Shown: in pieces, positions 1-6,140 of the stretch | Layout of the letters: each line of letters starts with the position of its first letter | How positions within the stretch are numbered: the first letter of the stretch is position 1 | NCBI GenBank assembly: GCA_900555665.1 | Contig: USLX01000023.1 | Location: forward strand, 1-22,115 | Origin: an uncultured Eubacteriales bacterium | GTDB lineage: Bacteria > Bacillota > Clostridia > Oscillospirales > Oscillospiraceae | DNA length: 22,115 nucleotides | Direction of reading: 5' to 3' | Notes under the pieces: generated by a model | The model's database searches: none | What the model was told of the DNA's origin: nothing | What the model saw: the letters and a program-made list of their open reading frames with translations, nothing else | Made by a program: the position numbers and the translations under genes

Positions 1-139
1 CCGGAAAGAGAAATCCGTTCAAGGCCGCAATATATTGGTTCGGTGACAGATGTTCGAGCGTGGAAAGCGCCTCCCGAATAAATGCGCGCAGCGTCTGACA
101 GACAGAGGCAACATCTTTAAGTACCTGCGCATAATTCAT
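1..139 (-). CDS. Unrecognised protein, N-terminal part only (runs off the window)
   Basis: An ATG at 139-137 opens a frame that stays open to base 1, giving at least 46 residues (begins MNYAQVLKDVASVCQTLRAF). The start overlaps the stop of the upstream minus-strand gene as ATGA, which is typical of translational coupling and is the main reason to call it real. I do not recognise the family. The visible part looks helical and soluble, with no signal peptide. It probably belongs to the same small operon as the gene at 136-522 and, by position, to the mobile element carrying the recombinase to its right. Function unknown. Confidence 0.55.
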   Translation of the reverse strand, partial: MNYAQVLKDVASVCQTLRAFIREALSTLEHLSPNQYIAALNGFLFP

Positions 140-522
140 ACAATTGCACAGATCTGGCTTAAAATCTCGCGGTCGTGCGCATCCATTTCAAGTGGATCAC
201 CCTCTGCAATCGGCATTTCTGTGAGCTGCTTTGCCTCTGCCAGAATGTATGCGTCCGTCTGAACCAAGCGAAAAATATGATGATGACAGAGCGCTTCATT
301 CAGCCGGAGCATCTGCTCATTGGCCTGATGCCAGTCGGTCAGCGTGTGTGTTTTTTCATAACGCGCCATACCTTCCATTGCAGATTGCAAGCGGCTGTCA
401 AGCGCTTGATATTCCGCTGGCGTGATGTTCAAAACCTCCGTTGTCAGTGCTCCAAGCGGAAATTCTTCTCCGTAAATACCGAGCGTTTTCCCTCCGATAT
501 AAAATGTGATGGACTGAAACAT
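136..522 (-). CDS. Unrecognised 128-residue cytoplasmic protein
   Basis: The frame is open further upstream, but the ATG at 522 is preferred because AAAGGAG lies 6 bases before it; the protein then begins MFQSITFYIGGKTLGIYGEE. It is acidic, has no membrane segment or signal peptide, and looks like a short beta-rich N-terminus followed by helices (residues about 30-128), with a His cluster (CHHHIF) around residue 80. I do not recognise a family. Its TGA stop overlaps the next ATG by four bases. A small inverted repeat (ACAAAT/ATTTGT, 548-566) lies upstream and could be an operator. Context suggests cargo or an accessory gene of the element whose recombinase lies at 1234-2982. Codon use looks ordinary, so it is probably a real gene of unknown role. 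Confidence 0.65.
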   Translation of the reverse strand: MFQSITFYIGGKTLGIYGEEFPLGALTTEVLNITPAEYQALDSRLQSAMEGMARYEKTHTLTDWHQANEQMLRLNEALCHHHIFRLVQTDAYILAEAKQLTEMPIAEGDPLEMDAHDREILSQICAIV

Positions 523-609
523 TCGCTTCTCCTTTGGAAACCTGTCCACAAATGATTTTTATTTGTCTGCTATTACTCTGAGTGTATCAGAAAAATCTCC
601 ATACTAGCG

Positions 610-711
610 CTGCACATCGACAGCAAGCGCCGCAAGAAGCTCAGGCAAAAGAAAACCGCCCTCGGTCATGCCGAGGACGACCATGAAGAAATGCGAATGG
701 ACACGATGTAG
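610..711 (+). pseudogene. Possible C-terminal remnant of a coding region
   Basis: This plus-strand frame has no obvious start. It encodes a very basic then acidic tail (LHIDSKRRKKLRQKKTALGH, then AEDDHEEM, ending at TAG 709-711), and the composition looks like a natural protein C-terminus rather than random sequence. The frame is closed upstream by TGA at 553-555, so if it was ever a gene its front has been lost. I cannot name the parent family. It may simply be debris from rearrangement inside the element. Confidence 0.25.
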
Positions 712-781
712 ACGTTGGGGGTGGCGAAGAAGAACTGCATGATTCCAATTCCCGCTGGGAATACTTACAACAAAAAAGGAG

Positions 782-985
782 GTGGACAGCATCAGCACGC
801 AGAGGAAACCGTCACCGGAGCAGGCAAAGAAAGAGCTTGCCGAACAGCTCTGGCTGAGTTACTACAATCAGGTTCTGTTTGAAGCCGGACTGATTACGGA
901 GACGGAACGCAACCGCATGAAGAACAAAATCAGTGCATTGGCGCCGTCCGCCTCCAATGAGGTTGGCAGGAACATCCAGGCGTGA
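782..985 (+). CDS. Small conserved-looking protein associated with serine recombinases (SHOCT-like)
   Basis: A 64-67 residue, mostly helical protein (core QRKPSPEQAKKELAEQLWLS, then GLITETERNRMKNKIS). From memory, short proteins of this kind, with a SHOCT-like 'GLIT..E..RM..KI' tail, often sit just before recombinase genes in clostridial elements; that is recall, not a search. The frame can start at GTG 782, but the strong AGGAGG (777-782) overlaps that GTG and so cannot serve it. The same AGGAGG is 8 bases before an ATC codon at 791-793, where the Met of an ISTQRK-type N-terminus would be expected. The real start is therefore either ATC (rare, weak) or lost by mutation. A hairpin spans the stop codon. 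Role unknown, possibly a regulator or helper of the recombinase. Confidence 0.55.
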   Translation: MDSISTQRKPSPEQAKKELAEQLWLSYYNQVLFEAGLITETERNRMKNKISALAPSASNEVGRNIQA

Positions 986-993
986 TGTTCCTG
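967..993 (+). repeat. 10-bp hairpin spanning the stop codon of the small ORF
   Basis: CAGGAACATC (967-976) and GATGTTCCTG (984-993) are perfect inverted repeats with a 7-base loop, and the TGA stop at 983-985 lies at the loop/right-arm junction. No T run follows, so it is not a classic intrinsic terminator. It may slow termination or protect the mRNA end. Confidence 0.5.
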
Positions 994-1007
994 TCAAAAA
1001 CTCACAC

Positions 1008-1036
1008 TTGCTTGTTTCGCGCAGGTGTGATATGGT
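1008..1036 (+). promoter_or_regulatory. Candidate sigma-A promoter for the recombinase
   Basis: TTGCTT (1008-1013) and TATGGT (1031-1036) are separated by 17 bases. The -35 is weak. Transcription would start near 1043, leaving a leader of about 190 bases before the recombinase ATG at 1234; that leader contains the 46-bp palindrome at 1116-1161. Assigned by eye. Confidence 0.4.
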
Positions 1037-1115
1037 AGATAAAACATGATATAACGAAAAGAAGATCTGATTCAATCGGCAAGAGTATTCGGCGAGAGAT
1101 TTTGTTCCAAGGCAA

Positions 1116-1161
1116 GGTTTGAAAATGCAGGAATACTGTATGTATTTCAAATTTTCAAACC
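1116..1161 (+). repeat. 46-bp nested palindrome in the recombinase leader
   Basis: Outer arms GGTTTGAAAAT (1116-1126) and ATTTTCAAACC (1151-1161) are perfect. Inside them lies a second pair, AATAC (1132-1136) and GTATT (1142-1146). No T run follows, so it is not a normal terminator. It could be an RNA structure, an operator for the recombinase or another repressor, or a recombinase-binding (att-like) site. Size and symmetry fit the roughly 40-50 bp sites of large serine integrases, but nothing here proves that. Confidence 0.5.
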
Positions 1162-1233
1162 GCAGAATTGGGGCAAAAGATCCGGCGAAGACCGCAGGCG
1201 ATTGATTCAGAGGTTCTGGAAGGAGCGCACCAA

Positions 1234-2982
1234 ATGGACATACATACGATCAGAATGGAGTTAAGAACAAAGTCCATTTACGATTTGCCGCTGCGCGTGA
1301 CCTACTATGCGCGTGTGTCGTCTGAGAGTGACGAGCAGCTGAACTCACTGGGCAATCAGGTTTCCTACTATGAGGATCTGATCCGAAGGAATCTCCCGTG
1401 GACATTCGTGCCGGGGTACATTGACGAGGGGCTTTCTGGTATCTCTACGAAAAAGCGCGAAAACTTCAACCGCATGATCGAAGACGCCGCCGAAGGCCAA
1501 TTCGACTTGATCATCACCAAAGAAATCTCCCGCTTCGCCCGAAACACGCTCGACTCTATCCAGTACACGCGCCAGCTTCTGAGCTACGGTGTCGGTGTAT
1601 TCTTCCAGAACGACAACATCAACACGTTCGATGAGGATGCCGAACTGCGCTTGTCCATCATGTCCTCCATCGCGCAGGATGAACTCCGCAAGCTGTCCTC
1701 ACGTGTGAAATTCGGTCACCAGCAAGCCATCAAGTCGAGCGTCGTACTCGGCAACAGCCGCATCTTCGGCTACACAAAAGCAGACGGAAAGCTGGTCATT
1801 GACGAAACGGAAGCGCCGATGGTGCGGGAACTGTTTGAACTCTACGCGACCGGTGAATACTCGATGAAGCAGTTAGAGACGCTGTTCTGGGAAAAAGGCT
1901 ATCGCAACCACAACGGCAAAAAAATCGCGCACACCACCATGTCCAACCTGATTTCCAATCCCAAATACAAGGGCTACTACGTTGGCAACAAGGTCAAGGT
2001 CGTGGATATGTTCACGAAGAAGCAGAAATTCCTCCCGCCGGAGGAATGGGTCATGTTCAAGGACGAAACAGGCGAGATCGTACCGGCGATCGTGTCTGAG
2101 GAGATCTGGGATGCGGCGAACGCCGTCCTGAAAAAGCGCAGCGAGGACGTGAAAGCGCGGCAGGGCGTCTGCAACCACGCCAATCTCCTGACTGGAAAGC
2201 TGTGGTGTACGGAGTGCGGGCAGCCCTACTACCGCCGCGAATCCGAGGACAAGCGCGGGAGAAAGAACAGCAAATGGCTCTGCTCCGGCAAGATCAAAAA
2301 CGGCGCGGATTCCTGTAAATCCTTTGCCATCTACGAAAGCGAGATCAAACCGCTTCTGTTCGAGGTATTCCGCGATACGTCTGCCGATGCCGATGCGATG
2401 GTCGAAGAATACATCCGTATGTATAACGAGCTGACGCAGCACGGCTTGCTCCGGAAAAAGATCGAACAGCAGAATAACATCATCGATCAGGCAAATCGGA
2501 AGAAGAACAAGCTCCTGCAGCTTGCCGCAGACGACAGCATTACGAACGCGGATTTCAAGCAGATGACCGCTGACTGCAATCGTGAAATTGAAGAAGCCGA
2601 AAAGGAAATCGCAGAACTAGAGCAGACAGCCGCCGAGGGCGACGCCTTCAAGCAGAAGATCGATGAGATCCGCAGAGTCCTGACAAACGCTCAGCGCGAC
2701 GCAGCGCAGGGACTCATCACAAAGGAGTTCATCGACAAGTATATCAGCAAGATCTTCGTGACACCGAAGGACGACACGACCATGCTGCTTCAGGTCAAGA
2801 TCTTCACGGGGGAAACGACGGAAAAGTACCTCCGGAAACTCGAAAGCCGCACGGGTCACATCACCCGCGATTTGACTGAACAAGCAGAAAAGCCAGACGC
2901 CGCAAGGGTTTCCAGCCCTGACGATTCTATGGGTCACATGTCTAAGAAAATGATCGAGGCCTACGAGCGCAACATGAAGTAA
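1234..2982 (+). CDS. Large serine recombinase (site-specific integrase/transposon resolvase family)
   Basis: Catalyses cut-and-rejoin of DNA through a phosphoserine link to insert or excise the element. The frame extends upstream to a TTG at 1168, but ATG 1234 has AAGGAG 8 bases before it, giving 582 residues. Domains: an N-terminal resolvase domain (about 20-170) with YYARVSS holding the nucleophile (Ser29) and KEISRFARNTLD holding the active-site arginines; a recombinase domain (about 175-305); a zinc ribbon with Cys325, Cys328, Cys350 and Cys361; a long coiled coil (about 405-480); and a C-terminal DNA-binding tail. All key residues are present, so it should be active. It resembles TnpX/TndX-type recombinases of clostridial mobilisable elements. 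It converges on the chromosomal gene obgE, so this is probably one end of the element. Confidence 0.93.
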   Translation: MDIHTIRMELRTKSIYDLPLRVTYYARVSSESDEQLNSLGNQVSYYEDLIRRNLPWTFVPGYIDEGLSGISTKKRENFNRMIEDAAEGQFDLIITKEISRFARNTLDSIQYTRQLLSYGVGVFFQNDNINTFDEDAELRLSIMSSIAQDELRKLSSRVKFGHQQAIKSSVVLGNSRIFGYTKADGKLVIDETEAPMVRELFELYATGEYSMKQLETLFWEKGYRNHNGKKIAHTTMSNLISNPKYKGYYVGNKVKVVDMFTKKQKFLPPEEWVMFKDETGEIVPAIVSEEIWDAANAVLKKRSEDVKARQGVCNHANLLTGKLWCTECGQPYYRRESEDKRGRKNSKWLCSGKIKNGADSCKSFAIYESEIKPLLFEVFRDTSADADAMVEEYIRMYNELTQHGLLRKKIEQQNNIIDQANRKKNKLLQLAADDSITNADFKQMTADCNREIEEAEKEIAELEQTAAEGDAFKQKIDEIRRVLTNAQRDAAQGLITKEFIDKYISKIFVTPKDDTTMLLQVKIFTGETTEKYLRKLESRTGHITRDLTEQAEKPDAARVSSPDDSMGHMSKKMIEAYERNMK

Positions 2983-3001
2983 GCTTTCCTGTGCACGAAC
3001 G

Positions 3002-3028
3002 CGCTGCAAAATCCCAGATTTTGCAGCG
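3002..3028 (+). repeat. 12-bp perfect palindrome between recombinase and obgE
   Basis: CGCTGCAAAATC (3002-3013) and GATTTTGCAGCG (3017-3028) pair perfectly around CCA. A second, GC-only hairpin (TCCGCG 3041-3046 with CGCGGA 3053-3058) follows, directly after the obgE stop on the minus strand. Neither has a T run on either strand, but together they could act as a bidirectional terminator for the two convergent genes. As an alternative, one of them could be part of the element's attachment site. Confidence 0.45.
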
Positions 3029-3059
3029 GGTTTGGTCTGTTCCGCGTGCGGGCGCGGAC

Positions 3060-4334
3060 TTATTTCGTGTATTCAAATTCGAAATCGTAGATGCTGACGG
3101 TGTCACCGTCCTCAATGCCGAGCTCCTCGAGGCGTTCAAAGAGGCCGGACTTGCGCAGCTGGCGGTCAAAATACATGCGCGATTCATAGTCGTCGAAGTT
3201 GATGTCGTTCAGCAGCTTCATGATCCACGGGCCGGACACCAGCCAGAGGTCGTCATAGTGCTCGATCTTCAACTCCTGCGCGTCGCCCGCCTCAGCCAGC
3301 GGCTTGACGTACTCTGGCTCATAGACGATCACGGGCGGCAGCGTCGCGAGCTTTCCCGCGATTGTACGCATCAGCTCACGCGTGCCCTGCGTGGTGGCCG
3401 CGGAGATCGTGTAAAATTCGTAGCCCTTTCCCTCGACATAGGCACGCAGGCGTTCGAGGTTGTCGCTGTCCGGTGGGAGCAGGTCGACTTTATTGGCCGC
3501 GACGATCATCGGCCGCTGGGCCAGCTCCGGTGAGTACTGCTCGAGCTCGGCGCAGATCTTGTCAAAATCGTCGATCGGGTCGCGGTCCTCGCTGCCGGAG
3601 ACATCCACGATGTGGACCAGGAGGCGGCAGCGGTCGATGTGCCGCAGGAAATCATGCCCGAGGCCCACGCCCTCCGACGCGCCCTCGATGATGCCCGGGA
3701 TGTCCGCCATCACGAACGAGACGCCGTCGGCCACATAGATGACGCCGAGGTTCGGATAGAGCGTCGTGAAGTGATAGTTCGCGATCTTCGGGTGCGCGTT
3801 GCTCGTCACAGAGAGCAGCGTCGACTTGCCGACGTTCGGGAAGCCGACAAGGCCCACGTCCGCGAGCAGCTTCAGCTCGAGAATGACCTCGTGCTCCTCG
3901 CCCGGGAGCCCCGCCTTCGCGAAGCGCGGGAGCTGGCGCGTCGGCGTTGCGAAATGCTGGTTGCCCCAGCCGCCGCGGCCGCCGCGGCAGAGGACATAGT
4001 CCTCGCTGTCCGACATATCCTTGATGACCTCGTTCGTCTCGGCGTCGCGCACGACTGTCCCGCGCGGAACCTTGATGACCAGGTCGGCGCCGCGCTTGCC
4101 CTTGCAGCGGCCGCCCTTGCCATCCTCGCCGTTCGGCGCGGTGTATTTCCGCTTATAGCGGAAGTCCATCAGCGTGGATAGATTGTCGTCCACACGCAGC
4201 ACGATCGAGCCGCCGTGGCCGCCGTCGCCGCCGTCCGGGCCGCCCGCCGCGACGTATTTCTCGCGGTGGAACGCGATCGCGCCGTTGCCGCCGTTGCCGG
4301 CCTTAACGTAAATTTTTGTTTTATCGATAAACAT
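3060..4334 (-). CDS. obgE: GTPase Obg (ribosome assembly and stress GTPase)
   Basis: Essential GTPase that binds the 50S subunit and links ribosome assembly to energy and stress state; in spore-formers it also affects sporulation. The 424 residues match the family. Domains: glycine-rich Obg fold (about 1-158, with AGNGGNGAIAF and GGPDGGDGGHGG); G domain with P-loop GFPNVGKST (164-172), DIPG (211-214), NKVD (281-284) and SAA (311-313); and a C-terminal OCT domain (about 345-422) typical of Gram-positive Obg. The ATG at 4334 has AAAGGAG upstream at a slightly long distance. It lies downstream of rpmA in the same direction, the usual Firmicutes neighbour, but a terminator and a repeat separate them, so it probably has its own promoter; I could not identify one confidently. 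Confidence 0.97.
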   Translation of the reverse strand: MFIDKTKIYVKAGNGGNGAIAFHREKYVAAGGPDGGDGGHGGSIVLRVDDNLSTLMDFRYKRKYTAPNGEDGKGGRCKGKRGADLVIKVPRGTVVRDAETNEVIKDMSDSEDYVLCRGGRGGWGNQHFATPTRQLPRFAKAGLPGEEHEVILELKLLADVGLVGFPNVGKSTLLSVTSNAHPKIANYHFTTLYPNLGVIYVADGVSFVMADIPGIIEGASEGVGLGHDFLRHIDRCRLLVHIVDVSGSEDRDPIDDFDKICAELEQYSPELAQRPMIVAANKVDLLPPDSDNLERLRAYVEGKGYEFYTISAATTQGTRELMRTIAGKLATLPPVIVYEPEYVKPLAEAGDAQELKIEHYDDLWLVSGPWIMKLLNDINFDDYESRMYFDRQLRKSGLFERLEELGIEDGDTVSIYDFEFEYTK

Positions 4335-4420
4335 GGAGTCCCGCTCCTTTCATCTCGTAACCGACATTTCTGCCGCACCAATCTGACCGTTTTTGCCGCG
4401 GCGAGGAAGGCCTCAAATAG

Positions 4421-4470
4421 AGGCGTTATTGCGAGCCAGTGAGCGATGTCACCGGATCAGAATGACGCTT
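4421..4470. repeat. Decayed intergenic miniature repeat (TTATTGCGAG...AATGACGC type)
   Basis: The segment begins AGGCGTTATTGCGAGCC and ends AATGACGCTT, so its ends are near-perfect inverted repeats (GCGTtATT against AATGACGC). This resembles, from memory, the dispersed GTCATTGCGAG...GAATGAC intergenic repeats common in gut clostridia, here shortened to about 50 bp. It lies between rpmA and obgE. Copies elsewhere in the genome would confirm it. Confidence 0.4.
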
Positions 4471-4497
4471 CTATTTCAGATTGCGTCAAATTTCGAA

Positions 4498-4530
4498 AAA
4501 ACGTCCCGAACGTGGCGTTCGGGACGTTTT
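4498..4530 (-). terminator. Intrinsic terminator after rpmA
   Basis: On the minus strand the arms AAAACGTCCCGAACG and CGTTCGGGACGTTTT pair perfectly over 15 bp around a 3-base loop and run into a T tract. It sits 10 bases after the rpmA stop and ends the rplU-prp-rpmA transcript. Confidence 0.9.
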
Positions 4531-4540
4531 CATACCATCA

Positions 4541-4822
4541 TTACTGCTCGGCGTACACGGAGCACATCTTGCGATCCTTGCCCATGCGCTCGAACTTGAC
4601 CTTGCCGTCGATCAGCGCGAACAGGGTATCGTCCTTGCCGATGCCGACATTGTTGCCCGGATGGATATGCGTGCCTCTCTGGCGAACGAGAATGTTGCCG
4701 GCGAGCACGAACTGCCCGTCTGCGCGCTTGGCACCGAGGCGCTTGGACTCGGAATCACGACCGTTCTTGGTGGAGCCGCCGCCTTTCTTATGCGCGAAGA
4801 ACTGGAAACTCATTTTAAGCAT
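4541..4822 (-). CDS. rpmA: 50S ribosomal protein L27, with cleavable N-terminal leader
   Basis: Ribosomal protein near the peptidyl-transferase centre. The 93 residues begin MLKMSFQFFAHKKGGGST and continue NGRDSESKRLGAKRADGQ, the standard L27 core. The first nine residues form the Firmicutes leader that the protease Prp removes after Phe-Phe (here QFF|AHKK), which exposes the N-terminus that works in the ribosome. The start at 4822 is set by GGAGG 8 bases upstream; that site lies inside the last codons of prp. The cognate protease gene is immediately upstream, with 3 bases between its stop and this ATG. Followed by a strong terminator. Confidence 0.97.
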   Translation of the reverse strand: MLKMSFQFFAHKKGGGSTKNGRDSESKRLGAKRADGQFVLAGNILVRQRGTHIHPGNNVGIGKDDTLFALIDGKVKFERMGKDRKMCSVYAEQ

Positions 4823-4825
4823 CTG

Positions 4826-5149
4826 TTACACCTCCAAAACTTCGATATGATCAGGATATTCGTCCCGCAGACTGCACAGCGTCAGCATCATGCCGGTGAG
4901 CACCGCCTGTGCGGCGTCCTCATCCTCGCATGTCGCGGGAAGATGTAAGGTGATGCGGGCCTCTTCTTCATTCACCTTGGTTTTCACACGTTCGCCCAGC
5001 ACTTCGGAAAGTGTGGTCTCCGCGAATTTCACGGCTGTCGACACGGCCGCGCACACGATGTCGCTGCCCGCCTCGGCATAGCCGCTGTGGCCCGAACAGC
5101 AAAATCCGGAGATCCTGCCGTCTTGATCGAAAAATTCGACTCTGGTCAT
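4826..5149 (-). CDS. prp: Ribosomal-processing cysteine protease Prp
   Basis: Cysteine protease (older name YsxB family) that trims the N-terminal leader of L27. The 107 residues are a normal length. The catalytic pair is visible as CSGHSGYAEAGSDIVCAAVS: His21 and Cys33. Its ATG overlaps the rplU TAA by one base (TAATG), so translation is probably coupled. It sits between rplU and rpmA, the conserved Firmicutes order, and its substrate is the next gene; the QFF|A site is present in that L27, so enzyme and substrate agree. Confidence 0.95.
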   Translation of the reverse strand: MTRVEFFDQDGRISGFCCSGHSGYAEAGSDIVCAAVSTAVKFAETTLSEVLGERVKTKVNEEEARITLHLPATCEDEDAAQAVLTGMMLTLCSLRDEYPDHIEVLEV

Positions 5150-5460
5150 TACAGAGCGATCTTCTCGATCTGCACCTTGGTGTAAGGCTGTCTGTGGCCC
5201 TTGAGGGACTTGGAGTCCTTCTTGGAACGGTACTTGAAGACACGGATCTTCTTGCCCTTGCCATTCTTCAGCACCTTCGCCTCAACCTTAGCGCCGGCAA
5301 CGGTCGGAGCGCCGAACGTGGAGTTCGCGCCGTCAACAACTGCCAGAACCTGATCGAAGGTCACGGTCTCGTCAGCCTCAACGCCGAGCTTTTCGACGAA
5401 AATGACGTCGCCCTCTTTGACGTTGTACTGCTTACCGCCGGTAACGATAATAGCCTGCAT
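5149..5460 (-). CDS. rplU: 50S ribosomal protein L21
   Basis: Binds 23S rRNA in the large subunit. The sequence begins MQAIIVTGGKQYNVKEGD and ends in the family's basic GHRQPYTKVQIEKI region; 103 residues, normal length. A GTG four codons further upstream (5472) is in frame, but the ATG at 5460 matches the family N-terminus and lies at a workable distance from the AGGTAGGTG ribosome-binding region. First gene of rplU-prp-rpmA, with its own strong promoter (5549-5577) and a structured leader. Confidence 0.96.
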   Translation of the reverse strand: MQAIIVTGGKQYNVKEGDVIFVEKLGVEADETVTFDQVLAVVDGANSTFGAPTVAGAKVEAKVLKNGKGKKIRVFKYRSKKDSKSLKGHRQPYTKVQIEKIAL

Positions 5461-5542
5461 AGTGGATTGCACCTACCTTTTTTGTAGTCTCGCTCTGGAG
5501 GCGTGCGCCAGTGCGCAGCTTGTCCTGCCTCTTCGACGCGGC
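5461..5542 (-). ncRNA. Structured 5' leader of rplU (probable L21 leader)
   Basis: From the predicted start near 5542, the leader folds into a two-part hairpin: GAGGC (5531-5527) pairs with GCCTC (5502-5498), and inside it TGCGC (5517-5513) pairs with GCGCA (5508-5504). L21 autoregulatory leaders are known upstream of rplU in Firmicutes. Position and shape fit, but I could not run a covariance model. Confidence 0.55.
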
Positions 5543-5548
5543 CTGATT

Positions 5549-5577
5549 ATTATAACAGTCCGGATGGCTCCTGTCAA
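5549..5577 (-). promoter_or_regulatory. Perfect-consensus sigma-A promoter for rplU-prp-rpmA
   Basis: On the minus strand TTGACA (5577-5572) and TATAAT (5554-5549) are separated by exactly 17 bases, matching the consensus at all twelve positions. It lies about 90 bases before the rplU start and only 40 bases after the upstream CBS gene. Expected to be very strong, as suits ribosomal genes. Confidence 0.92.
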
Positions 5578-5617
5578 ACCTTTTTTCGCAGAAAATCTGT
5601 GCCTTTCGAACTTTTTT

Positions 5618-6049
5618 CTACTCCCAGCGCCGCACGGAGGTGGAAATGGCGCCGAGGCAGGTTCCGGCCTCCATCGCATAAGCTCCCTGACGCGCCAGAT
5701 CGCCGAGCGTGATGATGCCGGCGAGTCTGCCGTCCTCCACCACAGGCAGGCGGCGGATGCGCTCGCGGGCCATGCAGCGCGCGGCGCGCTCGAGCGGATC
5801 GTCAGGCGCGGTGGTGATTACACGGTTGCTCATCACCTGCGCCACGGGCGTTGTGGACGCGTCGCGCCCGGCGGCGACGCAGCGCAGCACCAGATCCCGG
5901 TCCGTTACCACGCCGGCGAGTTTTCCACCCGGCCCCGTCACGGGCAGCATACCGAGATTATAGCGCGCCATCAGCCGCGCGGCGACCGAAGCCGGTTCTT
6001 CGCAGGCGATGCTCACGGCATGCGCCGCCATACAGTCTTTCACTTTCAT
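5618..6049 (-). CDS. Tandem CBS-domain protein
   Basis: A 143-residue soluble protein made only of two CBS domains (about 6-60 and 73-122), with the repeated pattern LPVTGPGGKLAGVVTDRDL and LPVVEDGRLAGIITLGDLA. CBS pairs bind adenine nucleotides (AMP, ATP, S-adenosylmethionine) and act as energy or ligand sensors. There is no partner domain, so its target is unknown. The frame extends upstream, but the ATG at 6049 has GGAGG 8 bases before it and starts at the CBS fold. It lies between the galK terminator and the rplU promoter; no clear terminator follows it, so some read-through into rplU is possible. Confidence 0.9.
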   Translation of the reverse strand: MKVKDCMAAHAVSIACEEPASVAARLMARYNLGMLPVTGPGGKLAGVVTDRDLVLRCVAAGRDASTTPVAQVMSNRVITTAPDDPLERAARCMARERIRRLPVVEDGRLAGIITLGDLARQGAYAMEAGTCLGAISTSVRRWE

Positions 6050-6105
6050 CCAAGCTGCCTCCACACTGATTTGTGGAGAGGATCCCCAATTTTTCCGCAT
6101 TTATA

Positions 6106-6133
6106 CAAAAAGCCCCCGGCCAGGGGCCGGGGG
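6106..6133 (-). terminator. Intrinsic terminator after galK
   Basis: On the minus strand the arms CCCCCGGCC and GGCCGGGGG (9 GC pairs, 3-base loop) are followed by CTTTTT. It lies just after the galK stop and closes the mgl-gal unit. Confidence 0.9.
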
Positions 6134-6140
6134 TGCGGGA

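Noticed and set aside
604..798. Minus-strand frame of 64 codons left of the small ORF
   Set aside because: It covers the AGGAGG and N-terminus of the plus-strand small gene and has no ribosome-binding site or recognisable protein features.
1873..2442. Minus-strand open frame inside the recombinase
   Set aside because: It lies over the zinc-ribbon and recombinase domains of an intact plus-strand gene and has no plausible start signal.
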